From Myxococcota bacterium (GTDB lineage: Bacteria > Myxococcota_A > UBA9160 > UBA4427), in the NCBI GenBank assembly GCA_030748735.1, contig JASMLK010000119.1, forward strand, positions 1 through 54,927: DNA of 54,927 nt, given 5' to 3'. Every line of letters begins with the position of its first letter. Position 1 is the stretch's first letter. This document shows positions 34,736-42,927 of the stretch, piece by piece. Position numbers and translations under genes: made by a program. The notes beneath the pieces were generated by a model that did not search any database, was not told the origin of the DNA, and saw only the letters and a program-made list of their open reading frames with translations.

Positions 34736-35329
34736 TCAGTCGAGGACGCGCTCGCACAAGGCGAGGGCGACCCGGTGGGTCGCGGCGGTGGCGCGCTTCG
34801 CGCTGAGCTTCTGTTCGGTGCGCAGTCGGTTCCAGGCTTCTGGGGACAGCACCATTTCGAGGGCATCGGTGATTGCGCTTGGCAACGCGCGGAATTCGGG
34901 GAGCCAATTGAAGAGGTGGTTGCGCAAGCGCGGTGTGTCGCTTTCGTGCACTTCGGTGAGGAAGGCGGAGCGGCTTCGCTGCGCCTCGGTGGCGTTCCAC
35001 CAGGGGCTGATCTTCTCGAAAAGCTCGCAGCGCAGGGCCACCAGCGCCTCGAGTCGTTCACGCGACGTGCCGTCGGGGATCTCGATTCGGGTGGCGTCGA
35101 TGACGTCACGCCGCAGGCGCAGGTGCATCTCTTCGAACAGCGTGTCCATGTCCGCGAAGTGGCGGAAGACCGTGCGAATGCCGAGGTCGGCGCGTTCGGC
35201 CACCTGCTTCGCGGTCGGCATCAAGTGACCTTCGCCCACGAGTTCGAACAGGGCGTCGACGATCTTGCGGCGGCTGCGCTCGCTCCGGAGCGTGCGCCCG
35301 TCGGCGTTTGAGGTGTCTTGGGTTTGCAT
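34736..35329 (-). CDS. TetR-family transcriptional regulator
   Basis: 197 residues. The N-terminal helix-turn-helix is visible in RRKIVDALFELVGEGHLMPT then AKQVAERADLGIRTVFRHFA, the classic TetR pattern (RTVFRHF), followed by a helical ligand domain. The frame is open far upstream, but the protein-like region starts at this ATG. It follows the WS/DGAT gene by 86 bp on the same strand, so it may regulate that gene and the divergent enoyl-CoA hydratase. A 7-bp dyad lies between those two genes. Confidence 0.88.
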   Translation of the reverse strand: MQTQDTSNADGRTLRSERSRRKIVDALFELVGEGHLMPTAKQVAERADLGIRTVFRHFADMDTLFEEMHLRLRRDVIDATRIEIPDGTSRERLEALVALRCELFEKISPWWNATEAQRSRSAFLTEVHESDTPRLRNHLFNWLPEFRALPSAITDALEMVLSPEAWNRLRTEQKLSAKRATAATHRVALALCERVLD

Positions 35330-35415
35330 CTCTGGAACTCGGGCCTGATCTCGATGGGTGCGCGGCGACCTGGGGGCGCCAAGGGCTATTGGCACAGCAT
35401 ATGCCACGACGCGGC

Positions 35416-36858
35416 TCAGCTCGACGCGGGGCCCCGATGTTCCGGCGGCGACAGCTTGACGTCGGCCGCGTCTGCCACGCGTTCGAAGGATGCGATCAGC
35501 ATCTCGACGAAGGTCGACAGGTCGGGAACCAACGCGAGGTCGGCGTTGAAGCCCCAGCACACGCGGCCGTTGTAGCTCACGAGTGCGATCCCGAGCCCCA
35601 CGTTCGGGAGCAGGGGGACCTGGGGGTACATCGCGAGCATCTCCGAGCCGAGCATGTAGAGCGGAAACTGCGGCCCCGGAACGTTGGTGACGATGGAGTT
35701 CATCGTGCCGCCCGCCGCCTGTGCCCCTGCGGAGATCAGCGCGTTGGGCATGCTGTTCACGACCTGCAGGATGAGTTCGGCGCCGAGCGCTTGATGGCTG
35801 TCCTTGAGTTCTCGCGTGGTTTCGTGGATGCGCTCGAGTTGAACCAGGGGGTCGGGTTCGTCGAGGGGGAGTCGAACGAGCCAGCCGCTCACGTGGTTGC
35901 CCATCTTTCCCTTTTGTTCGTCTGGGCGAACGCTCACAGGGGCCTGGATGCGAAAGTCGAGGTCTTCCGGACGCAGGCGTCGATGGGTGAGATACTCGCG
36001 GAACGCGCCGGTCACCACGGTGAGCACGACATCGTTGACCGTACAGCTGAGCGCCCGTCGGATCGCCTTCACGTCGTCGAGCGGCACCGTCCACCAGTCG
36101 AAGATCCGGTGCGGGCCGAGGTCGCCGTTGATCGGCGTCGGAGATGCCGAGGTCGATTGGTTCACCATCGCGGCGCGCATCGCGCGCGTGCGAAGTTGGA
36201 TCTCGTCCCGAAGGTTTTCCGATTCCTTGCGGAACGCCTGCAACCCGCGCAGCGCGCGCAGCGGGCCCCGCATGTAGAGACTCGCGGAGTCGGCGATGAG
36301 TTCGCGGTCCGTCGGCTCTGGACGTGGGATGTACTCGGGCCCGGGCTCGATCTCGCGATCGGCGCTCGGACGCATGAGGATCTGTGAGATGTCGACGCCA
36401 GACGCGCCGTCGATCATGCAATGGTGGATCTTGCTGATCACCGCAAAGCGGTCATCCGACAAACCTTCGACGACCCAGATCTCCCAGAGCGGTCGCGTGC
36501 GATCGAGCTGCTGGGCCATGATGCGCGCGGAGAGCTTCTTCAGCTGGGTGTCGCTTCCCGGCTTCGGCAGGCTGGTGTGGCGGATGTGATAGTCGAGTTC
36601 GAAGTCGGCGTCGTCGAACCAGACGGGTCGTCCCTCGATCGGGATCCACTTGAGCCGCTGGCGATAGCGCGGAATGCGATGGAGGATCGACGCGGTGAAG
36701 CGCTTGAAGGCTTCGAAGTCGACCCCGCCCTCGGGCGACTTCAGCGGGCCGAGCTCGAAGATCTGCGTGCATGCGACGTGCATGTGGAGGTTGGGCGTTT
36801 CCCACAGCAGAAATGAAGTGTCCTGGCCCGACAACCGGTCGTAGTTGTAGTTCGCCAC
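35416..36858 (-). CDS. Wax ester synthase/diacylglycerol acyltransferase (WS/DGAT)
   Basis: 480 residues. HHCMIDG at residues 145-151 is the HHxxxDG acyl-transfer motif; RTRPLWEIWVVEGL precedes it, NDVVLTVVTGAFREYL and IVTNVPGPQFPLYMLGSEML follow. It is predicted to esterify acyl-CoA onto fatty alcohol or diacylglycerol, forming storage lipid at the membrane. The GTG start has GGGAGG with 5 nt spacing; upstream codons to 36897 are unlikely to be used. A TetR gene lies downstream and an enoyl-CoA hydratase gene is divergent. Confidence 0.93.
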   Translation of the reverse strand: MANYNYDRLSGQDTSFLLWETPNLHMHVACTQIFELGPLKSPEGGVDFEAFKRFTASILHRIPRYRQRLKWIPIEGRPVWFDDADFELDYHIRHTSLPKPGSDTQLKKLSARIMAQQLDRTRPLWEIWVVEGLSDDRFAVISKIHHCMIDGASGVDISQILMRPSADREIEPGPEYIPRPEPTDRELIADSASLYMRGPLRALRGLQAFRKESENLRDEIQLRTRAMRAAMVNQSTSASPTPINGDLGPHRIFDWWTVPLDDVKAIRRALSCTVNDVVLTVVTGAFREYLTHRRLRPEDLDFRIQAPVSVRPDEQKGKMGNHVSGWLVRLPLDEPDPLVQLERIHETTRELKDSHQALGAELILQVVNSMPNALISAGAQAAGGTMNSIVTNVPGPQFPLYMLGSEMLAMYPQVPLLPNVGLGIALVSYNGRVCWGFNADLALVPDLSTFVEMLIASFERVADAADVKLSPPEHRGPASS

Positions 36859-36912
36859 ATGGCCTCCCTGGCAGATCGTGCGTGCTCGAAGGATCAACTG
36901 TCTTGCGGTCGC

Positions 36913-36935
36913 GCGAGTGTGTCAAGGGCACTCGC
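36913..36935. promoter_or_regulatory. Dyad between WS/DGAT and enoyl-CoA hydratase genes
   Basis: GCGAGTG and CACTCGC form a 7-bp inverted repeat with a 9-nt spacer in the 186-bp divergent intergenic region. It could be a TetR operator or a simple hairpin. A -10-like TAGGCT for the hydratase gene lies at 36983-36988. Confidence 0.35.
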
Positions 36936-37044
36936 CGCCACAGCGGCACCAGCCGGCAGGAGGTGAGCAGCGATAGGCAGGCTAGGCTCTGGCGCTTCGC
37001 GAGCGCGAGGACCGCCGCGACCTTCCCGCAGACCGGAGAAAGCG

Positions 37045-37932
37045 ATGACCCAGGGCCGATTTCCCCAGTTCGAAACGATTGCCACGCAGCTCGACGACGG
37101 CGTACTGACCGCCACCCTGAACCGTCCAGACCGCCTCAACGCATTCAATACGCAGATGATGAAAGACCTGCTGGCCTTCTATGACGCCGTCGACGACGAA
37201 GACGCGGTGGGCTGCGTGATCGTGACCGGTGCGGGCCGCGGCTTCTGCGCCGGGGCCGATCTCGGGGGAGGAGGGGGCACCTTCGCTTCGGGCGGGAGTT
37301 CGCGCGACGCGAGTGAGCGGCCTCCGACTCCGCGCGATGGTGGGGGCCGAGTGACCCTGCGCAGCTACGACTGCAAGAAGCCCGTGATCGCCGCGATCAA
37401 CGGCCCCGCGGTTGGCGTCGGCGCCACGATGACCCTCCCCATGGACATTCGGCTGGCCAGTGAAAAGGCGAAGTTCGGCTTCGTGTTTGCGCGCCGCGGC
37501 ATCGTGCCCGAAGCCTGCAGCAGTTGGTTCCTGCCTCGCGTTGTCGGGATCGCGAAGGCGATGGAGTGGGTTGCGACGGGTCGCGTTTTCGGGCCCGACG
37601 AGGCGAAGGAAGGGGGACTCGTGAGCCAGGTGCTCGCCCCAGACGCGCTGCTCCCGAAAGCGCGAGAGATCGCGCGCGAGATCGTCGACAACACGAGTCG
37701 CGTGTCGGTGGCACTCGCGCGACAGATGATGTGGAAGATGCTCGGTGCCGTGCATCCCATGGAGGCGCACCGCGTCGACTCGCAAGCGATCCACTACATG
37801 GGTAGCGGTGCCGATGCGCGTGAGGGGGTCGAGAGTTTTCTCGAGAAGCGCGCACCGCAGTTTTCGCTGCGCGTTTCTCGAGATCTGCCCGACTTCTTTC
37901 CGTGGTGGGAAGATCCGCCCTTCGAGGAATGA
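37045..37932 (+). CDS. Enoyl-CoA hydratase/isomerase (crotonase family)
   Basis: A 295-residue beta-oxidation enzyme. TLNRPDRLNAFNTQMM, VIVTGAGRGFCAGADLGGGG (oxyanion hole), AINGPAVGVGATMTLPMDIR and FARRGIVPEACSSWFLPRVV are family hallmarks, with a catalytic Glu in IVPEA. A Gly/Ser-rich insertion (about residues 76-103) is longer than in typical hydratases. GGAG precedes the ATG. It is divergent from the WS/DGAT gene. Exact reaction (hydration or isomerisation) is uncertain. Confidence 0.92.
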   Translation: MTQGRFPQFETIATQLDDGVLTATLNRPDRLNAFNTQMMKDLLAFYDAVDDEDAVGCVIVTGAGRGFCAGADLGGGGGTFASGGSSRDASERPPTPRDGGGRVTLRSYDCKKPVIAAINGPAVGVGATMTLPMDIRLASEKAKFGFVFARRGIVPEACSSWFLPRVVGIAKAMEWVATGRVFGPDEAKEGGLVSQVLAPDALLPKAREIAREIVDNTSRVSVALARQMMWKMLGAVHPMEAHRVDSQAIHYMGSGADAREGVESFLEKRAPQFSLRVSRDLPDFFPWWEDPPFEE

Positions 37933-37977
37933 GCGTGGGCGCGAGGAAATGCAAAAGGCACCGACGGGAGTACCCGG

Positions 37978-38232
37978 CCAGTAGTCACCCGAGTTCACCC
38001 ACGGGCGCACGACGAACTTGACGCTGCTGTCGGCGAGCTCGGAAACGACGATCGTCACTTCGGGGTCGGCGAGGATGCGCTGGTCCGCGTTGACGATGTC
38101 GTGGAGCAGTTCCTTGGCGCACTTGATGTCGTCGTCGTAACCGATGCCGATGACCATGTCGACGCGGCGCGTGGGCTTGGCGGAGTAGTTGACGATGCTG
38201 CCGCCCGTGATCGAGCCGTTGGCGGCCGTATC
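37978..38232 (-). pseudogene. Mechanosensitive channel MscS fragment
   Basis: An 85-codon stretch reads NGSITGGSIVNYSAKPTRRV, then DMVIGIGYDDDIKCAKELLH, and later SELADSSVKFVVRPWVNSGD and YW. This is the cytoplasmic beta/alpha-beta part of MscS. A TGA lies just upstream in frame, and the pore-forming transmembrane part is absent. After YW the frame continues as unrelated sequence rather than the expected YF.DxxE tail. Both ends are missing, so this is a decayed relic next to the hydratase gene. Confidence 0.75.
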
Positions 38233-38718
38233 CCGTCACTGCGTTCTGACGCGGCTCTTGCATGTTCTCCATGGGGGTGGTTCTCCAGGTTGTGCGCCGG
38301 ATGCCGCTGTCTCGGTGAATGAAGAAGAGCGATGTAGTTTCCGTTACCCGGTTGGTGCGAGTCGAGGGTTGCGAATTCGACGCAAGTCAGAGATTGCGCT
38401 GGATGTCGCAGTTTTCGTTTCGTTCGCGGCATGGGGCAGGCGCAGGCGAAACCGAGGGGTGTAGGCAGGGCGATCGAACCGCGCCGGAGGAGCGGACAAG
38501 CGGAAGAGATCAGCGACCGTGTGCGTTTGCTCGACGAAATGGATCGAGGCATGTGACGAATTGATGCGACCGGGCATTGCGCGCCGTAGTGCTCCCCAGA
38601 GGCAGGCCTACCAGTTGTTACTCGTTCTTCCTTCGGTTGCATCTCACGCTGCGGCGAGGGTAGCCTCGCTGATGAGAACACTCCGCAATCGCCGCAAACC
38701 GAAGGCCTGAAAACGCCC
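38233..38718. other. Gene-free region
   Basis: No reading frame has convincing protein character on either strand. It follows the mscS relic and may be its decayed upstream part or inserted junk. A GGTAGCCT -10-like element at 38658-38665 could serve the small membrane-protein gene downstream. Confidence 0.4.
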
Positions 38719-38904
38719 ATGACCTCGCAAGATCCGTCGCCCGCTACTGCTCCCGATCATCCACTGGTCTCTCGCGCCCCGCGCTGGAAGATCTGGGTTG
38801 TGCGTCTGGTCGTATTCAGCTTGATCTTCGTGTTCTTGATGGGGGCCTTCGGTGCACTTGGCTCGCTCGTCGAGCGCTTCTTCATCGCAATTTATACCGA
38901 CTGA
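38719..38904 (+). CDS. Small single-pass membrane protein
   Basis: 61 residues: a polar Pro/Ser-rich N-terminus, one hydrophobic helix (WVVRLVVFSLIFVFLMGAFG, about residues 27-46), then GSLVERFFIAIYTD. No Shine-Dalgarno is obvious. Its last codons lie in an inverted repeat whose second arm is at 38951-38965. No family is recognised. Confidence 0.45.
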   Translation: MTSQDPSPATAPDHPLVSRAPRWKIWVVRLVVFSLIFVFLMGAFGALGSLVERFFIAIYTD

Positions 38905-38965
38905 CGACGAACTGCTGACGCTCGTCCCCGGAGCGCGTCCGTCAAGGACCGTCGGTATAGATTGC
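38887..38965. repeat. Inverted repeat with 15-bp arms
   Basis: GCAATTTATACCGAC at 38887-38901 and GTCGGTATAGATTGC at 38951-38965 are reverse complements with one mismatch, separated by 49 bp. Read from either side, both encode IYTD. It is unlike a standard terminator. Confidence 0.55.
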
Positions 38966-39114
38966 CGCGCCGCTGCCCGCTGCTGAAAAAAACGCGTCGC
39001 AGGTCTTGTCGGTCACGTTCGCGTGTTCACGATCCTGGCCATCGAGAGACGGCCTCACCCGCCACCAGCGGAGGAGCGGTGGTGCACGGGGTGAGGACTT
39101 CCAAGGAGACCGAC

Positions 39115-39573
39115 ATGAGTTCAAGCAACGAAAGCCTGCCCACCCGACGAACATCACTGTGGCCGGAAGTTGATCCCTTCTTCGACTTCTTCCGTGCGCC
39201 GGCACGCACCGGCCTGTTGGACGATTCCCTGAAACGCATGCGAGAGAGCGCCTGGTCGCCCGCGGTGGATCTCACCGAGGATGAGAGCGCCTACATCGTC
39301 ACCGTCGAGATCGCAGGGGCAAAGAAAGACGACATCCAGGTCGAGTGCCACGACGGCGTGCTGACGGTGAAGGGTGAGAAACGCGACGAGCGCGAAGAGA
39401 AGACCGAGCATCGGCACTACGTCGAACGCAGCTTCGGGCAGTTCACGCGCAGCTTCCGCATGCCGGCCGACGCTTCTCAAGACATCGACGCAAGCTTCCG
39501 CGACGGGCTGCTCACGGTGCGTGTCGCCAAGCAGGAAGAGAAGAAGCCGAAGGTCGTTTCGATCGACGACTGA
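39115..39573 (+). CDS. Hsp20/alpha-crystallin family small heat-shock protein
   Basis: 152 residues. The alpha-crystallin domain spans about residues 45-140: WSPAVDLTEDESAYIVTVEI, AGAKKDDIQVECHDGVLTVK, GEKRDEREEKTEHRHYVERS and RMPADASQDIDASFRDGLLT, ending with LTVRVAKQEE. It is an ATP-independent holdase chaperone. AAGGAG lies 7 nt before the ATG. A perfect hairpin terminator follows. No CIRCE element or clear sigma-32 promoter is visible. Confidence 0.95.
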   Translation: MSSSNESLPTRRTSLWPEVDPFFDFFRAPARTGLLDDSLKRMRESAWSPAVDLTEDESAYIVTVEIAGAKKDDIQVECHDGVLTVKGEKRDEREEKTEHRHYVERSFGQFTRSFRMPADASQDIDASFRDGLLTVRVAKQEEKKPKVVSIDD

Positions 39574-39602
39574 TCGCGGATTCGCGAGACTCATCTGAGA
39601 CC

Positions 39603-39635
39603 GAACGGCCGGTGCCGCGAGGGCACCGGCCGTTC
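39603..39635 (+). terminator. Hairpin terminator after hsp20
   Basis: GAACGGCCGGTGCC pairs perfectly over 14 bp with GGCACCGGCCGTTC around a 5-nt loop. The following GTGTATCTT is only weakly T-rich. Confidence 0.75.
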
Positions 39636-39698
39636 GTGTATCTTGCTGCCCCGGGGCAAGGGCGTGCGGCCTGTGAGGTCAGGGGAGGGAGTCCGTTG

Positions 39699-40163
39699 GT
39701 GAGTCGATCGAATCGCGTGGTCCAGGTACTGCTCGTCGCCGTGGCGGCGGGCGTTGTGTTTTCTGCGTGCAACGGGCCGCTTCCGTTTCTATCGGGAGGA
39801 AGGCTCGACGGGACTGTGAAGCCGACGCCGACGACCTGGGCTTTCGCCGAGGACTTCGCGGTCATCCAACTCGAGACCCGGCCTGCTGCTCCCTACTCGG
39901 TCAACATCGCCTACACACAGCTCGACGGGTCGCTCTACATCTACGCGGGCGACACTGAAACCGAATGGGTCAAGCACATGAACGAGGACCCGCGCGTGAG
40001 GTTCAGGCTTGGGGACGACCTCTACGAACTGCAGGCCGAACGGGTGACGGACGGCGACGAGATCGCGGCGTTCGCCGAGGCCTGGGTGAGTCATTCCTCG
40101 ATTCACCGGGATCCGATGGAACTCGAGACCCGGTGGTTGTATCGCCTGAAGGGCCGATCGTGA
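39699..40163 (+). CDS. Lipoprotein with FMN-binding split-barrel-like domain
   Basis: 154 residues. The GTG start has a GGGGAGGG ribosome site. VVQVLLVAVAAGVVFSACNG is a lipoprotein signal with Cys about residue 25 as the lipidation site. The rest resembles the pyridoxamine-phosphate-oxidase/F420 split-barrel fold: FAVIQLETRPAAPYSVNIAY, LDGSLYIYAGDTETEWVKHM, NEDPRVRFRLGDDLYELQAE. Similar extracytoplasmic proteins are known but of unknown function. Flavin binding is not provable. Confidence 0.72.
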   Translation: MSRSNRVVQVLLVAVAAGVVFSACNGPLPFLSGGRLDGTVKPTPTTWAFAEDFAVIQLETRPAAPYSVNIAYTQLDGSLYIYAGDTETEWVKHMNEDPRVRFRLGDDLYELQAERVTDGDEIAAFAEAWVSHSSIHRDPMELETRWLYRLKGRS

Positions 40164-40198
40164 GCTAGCCCGGATGTTCATGAATAATCCGGGCTAGC
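40164..40198. repeat. Copy 2 of the palindromic repeat (complete)
   Basis: GCTAGCCCGGAT and ATCCGGGCTAGC form a perfect 12-bp inverted repeat around GTTCATGAATA. Bases 40171-40197 are identical to 28957-28983. It starts immediately after the lipoprotein stop, so it may also act as a hairpin terminator for that gene. Confidence 0.75.
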
Positions 40199-40219
40199 GC
40201 TTCGAGCGCGCGACGGGGC

Positions 40220-40993
40220 CTACTTCTCTTCGGATGTCTCATCCGCTTCGCGTTCCTCGAGCATTCGTTCGAGGGCGACCTCGCCAAGCGGTTCGGGGTG
40301 TTTGACTTCGAGGCTCTCGACCCATTCGCGCGTGAAGTCGCGATCGAGCCAGCGATGGACGGCGGCGATCGCGAAGATCGCGATCAAGCTGCCGAGGGTC
40401 GCCAGCGCGCTGTCCTTGTGGCTGTCCCAGACGTCGCCCTGGGTGCCCAGGTACGCCATGCCCAGTTCTCCGCCGAAGACCACCGCCGCCCCCCATTCGA
40501 TCATCTCGAACAGAAGGGAAGTGGACATCACGACCAGGAGTGGAAAGAGGTAGCCCCAGAAGCCCGCAGCGTTGGCGATGCGCAGGAAGACTTCGCGGAC
40601 AGGGTATGTGATGAGGATGCCCCAGAGAAAGTGGACGAGTCGGTCGAAGTGGTTGCGCTCCCAGCCCATCGCGCTGCTGAGATCCCAACCGAAGAGCGTC
40701 TGCAGCCACGCGTCGTAGGGGACTTCGGAATATGTATGATGGGCACCGACTTCGTGCAGGCACGTGAACACGAAGATGGACGCGTAGGAAAAACGAGAGA
40801 GCGGAAGCTTGCGGTAGCCCGACACCAACCAGGGCACGAGCACGAAGACGAGCACGTTTTCGAGCAACCAGTCGTCGCGGTACCACGGCGCCCAACCCAG
40901 GGCCACGAATACGACGATGAACAAGCCGAGCAGGGTCGCGGCGAAGCGTCGATGGGCGGGGTCGGCGTGGGCGTGGCTCGTCGAGGAAGTCAT
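40220..40993 (-). CDS. DUF2238 (YjdF-like) membrane protein
   Basis: 257 residues with about six transmembrane helices. WYRDDWLLENVLVFVLVPWL, FVFTCLHEVGAHHTYSEVPY and DRLVHFLWGILITYPVREVF are typical of the DUF2238/YjdF family; the last part has LGTQGDVWDSHKDSALATLG. Function unknown. The ATG was chosen over an upstream GTG because the upstream codons are low-complexity. The Glu-rich C-terminus is cytoplasmic. Confidence 0.88.
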   Translation of the reverse strand: MTSSTSHAHADPAHRRFAATLLGLFIVVFVALGWAPWYRDDWLLENVLVFVLVPWLVSGYRKLPLSRFSYASIFVFTCLHEVGAHHTYSEVPYDAWLQTLFGWDLSSAMGWERNHFDRLVHFLWGILITYPVREVFLRIANAAGFWGYLFPLLVVMSTSLLFEMIEWGAAVVFGGELGMAYLGTQGDVWDSHKDSALATLGSLIAIFAIAAVHRWLDRDFTREWVESLEVKHPEPLGEVALERMLEEREADETSEEK

Positions 40994-41149
40994 CCGGCGA
41001 CCTGTCGAAGGGGATGCGTCTCTGGGGTCAGACTCCACAGGGAGCAGTATGGCGGGTGCGGCGCCTGTGCGCTGGCAGGGTAGCAACGAGGAACGGAGGA
41101 GAGGTTCCTCGGCGGTGACGAACCGGACACCGTCGACGCGGTCAACCCG

Positions 41150-41479
41150 GGCTCGACGCGAGTCAACTCTTTCGTCTTTCTTCCGCGATCTGACCACGGC
41201 GACAGACGTCTTCTATTCGTATCAAGAAGCCTCTCGACTACGAACGAGAGTTTCGTTCTGGCCGGAACCAGCGGCGACTACGGGGACAGCTTCACCGGTT
41301 CGTTGAGTGGCAACCTCATCGCCGGTCACGACTATCGATTGAGCACGAATCGTTTCATCACCTCGGCGGGCACGATCAACCTGAGAATCATTTCCGAGCC
41401 GGCAACCGCATGGCTCGTGGGGGCGGGGTTGGTGGCGTTCGCCGCCAACGGTCGACGGCGAACAGACGCATCGGGCTAG
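41150..41479 (+). pseudogene. PEP-CTERM exported-protein relic
   Basis: The last about 75 codons read SFVLAGTSGDYGDSFTGSLS, then GNLIAGHDYRLSTNRFITSA and INLRIISEPATAWLVGAGLV with AFAANGRRRTDASG before TAG. The (P/S)EPATAWLVGAGLVAF plus a C-terminal Arg cluster is a PEP-CTERM sorting tail. Upstream, the matching protein-like sequence (FFRDLTTATDVFYSYQE) is in another frame, and no signal peptide or start is visible. The gene is therefore frameshifted and 5'-truncated. No exosortase gene lies in the window. Confidence 0.55.
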
Positions 41480-41542
41480 CGACTGCGAGGGTGTAGCCGC
41501 CCGCGGCACGCCTCGGCTCCCGCTGTTCGATCCATGCTCAGA

Positions 41543-41581
41543 AAACACGAAGCCCCCGGAATCAAGCGATTCCGAGGGCTT
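41543..41581 (-). terminator. Terminator downstream of tRNA-fMet
   Basis: On the minus strand, AAGCCCTCGGAAT pairs with ATTCCGGGGGCTT (one G-T pairing) around a 6-nt loop. It is followed by CGTGTTTTC. It lies 4 nt past the tRNA CCA end. Confidence 0.8.
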
Positions 41582-41584
41582 AAG

Positions 41585-41661
<77 letters not shown>

Positions 41662-41677
41662 ACAAAAATGGGCCGTT

Positions 41678-41706
41678 TTAATAACGATAGAGGGGGCGGC
41701 TGTCAA
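41678..41706 (-). promoter_or_regulatory. Sigma-70-type promoter of tRNA-fMet
   Basis: TTGACA (41706-41701), a 17-bp spacer, and TATTAA (41683-41678) on the minus strand. The -35 is perfect and the predicted start lies about 8-10 nt before the tRNA. The G/C-rich sequence that follows the -10 fits a discriminator of a stringently controlled stable-RNA promoter. Confidence 0.8.
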
Positions 41707-41828
41707 TAACGGATAGCTGCTCATTTCCTGCTTTGTGTTTGCTGGGCGCTTGCAGCATCGCTGCACCGGCAACTTGAGCTTTTGGGCCTTGGCGTGCCAC
41801 ATGCTGGCAGATAGAGGAGGCTCATCTC

Positions 41829-42428
41829 ATGGATTGGAGCAACACGAAACGCTGGGCGGCGCGCCTGGGCGCGACAGCATTGGCTTTTGTTCTCGGCGCG
41901 AGTGCGTCGGCGGGCACGCTGTACAGCTGGAAGACGGAAGACGGGACGCTCGCGTACTCGAACGACAAGAAGCGAATTCCCGCGAAGTACAAGGCCGAGG
42001 CGAAGACCTCGAAGCTCGGCAAGATGCAGAACTACGAACGCTTCACCCCCGGACCAAAGGTCGGCGACAAGGCCTATGCGGATCGCATCGTGGAGCGACT
42101 CGAAGTGCTGCGCGCGAGCGACGCGTCAGAGGTGCTCAGCTCGGGCGGCGAAGCCGTCTCCCAGCCGAGGCCCTTCGTGCGGCTCGGCGTGAACCGCGGG
42201 CGCACGGACGTCGAAATCCCCCTCGGTAGCGGCGAGGTCGATGCCGAACCCGTCGTGGTCGAAACCATTCGCATGAAGAAGACGAACGGCCGTCAGTCGA
42301 CGCGCCACTTCAGGGTGGTGAAGCAGGGCGACAACATCCTCGCGGTGATCAAGGATCGCATCCACGAGAACAAGCCGTTGTCCGGAGCCCACGACGAGCG
42401 GGACTTCGACGACAACCCGCTCGAATAG
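41829..42428 (+). CDS. Periplasmic DUF4124-like protein
   Basis: 199 residues. A signal peptide (WAARLGATALAFVLGASASA) is followed by GTLYSWKTEDGTLAYSNDKK RIPAKYK-type sequence, resembling DUF4124, a short domain common in secreted proteobacterial proteins. The middle contains VEIPLGSGEVDAEPVVVETI; the C-terminus is acidic. GAGGAGG lies 8 nt upstream of the ATG. Function unknown. Confidence 0.78.
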   Translation: MDWSNTKRWAARLGATALAFVLGASASAGTLYSWKTEDGTLAYSNDKKRIPAKYKAEAKTSKLGKMQNYERFTPGPKVGDKAYADRIVERLEVLRASDASEVLSSGGEAVSQPRPFVRLGVNRGRTDVEIPLGSGEVDAEPVVVETIRMKKTNGRQSTRHFRVVKQGDNILAVIKDRIHENKPLSGAHDERDFDDNPLE

Positions 42429-42504
42429 CTCGAATAGGAGCCGCGAGCAGGGAAGGGGCGCAGGAGTTCCAGGCCGCCGCAGCACAGCGCGCGGCGCGGA
42501 TCTT

Positions 42505-42927
42505 CTAGCCTTCTCGCGCCCGACGTTCCTCGACTTCGCGTAGCCAGCCCGGGGGGATCCCGGCCCGGCGCGCGGCGTCGGGGAATTCGGCGACTTGCTT
42601 CCGTGCCGCCTCGAGGTCGCGCGTCGCAGACGCGATTTCGGTTTCGACGGCGGTGCGATCTGCGCCCTGGTAGCGATCACGTTGGCGCAGTTTGCGGATC
42701 GTCTTCTTGCTTGCGGCGATCCGCGCTTCAGCGCTCGCAATCCGGGCGAGTGCCTGGTCGTAGCGGCGCTGCCAGGTTGCCTTGAGGGCGGCTTGATTCT
42801 TGGCGGCGACCTCTGCGGCTGCCCCGGACTGCCCGCCGGAAGCAGCATTTGGTTGGCCCAGCGCGACCACCATGCCCGCGAGCACGGCCGCCACCGGCAC
42901 CCACCGATCCCGAACCTGCGTCGTCAT
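42505..42927 (-). CDS. Exported coiled-coil protein of unknown function
   Basis: 140 residues: a signal peptide or anchor (WVPVAAVLAGMVVALGQPNA), then an Ala/Arg/Lys-rich helical region (about 38-120, RYDQALARIASAEARIAASK and ATRDLEAARKQVAEFPDAAR) that should form a coiled coil, ending GIPPGWLREVEERRAREG. Its ATG overlaps the REC-PilZ stop by 4 nt (ATGA), so the two are translationally coupled. No family recognised. Confidence 0.72.
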   Translation of the reverse strand: MTTQVRDRWVPVAAVLAGMVVALGQPNAASGGQSGAAAEVAAKNQAALKATWQRRYDQALARIASAEARIAASKKTIRKLRQRDRYQGADRTAVETEIASATRDLEAARKQVAEFPDAARRAGIPPGWLREVEERRAREG

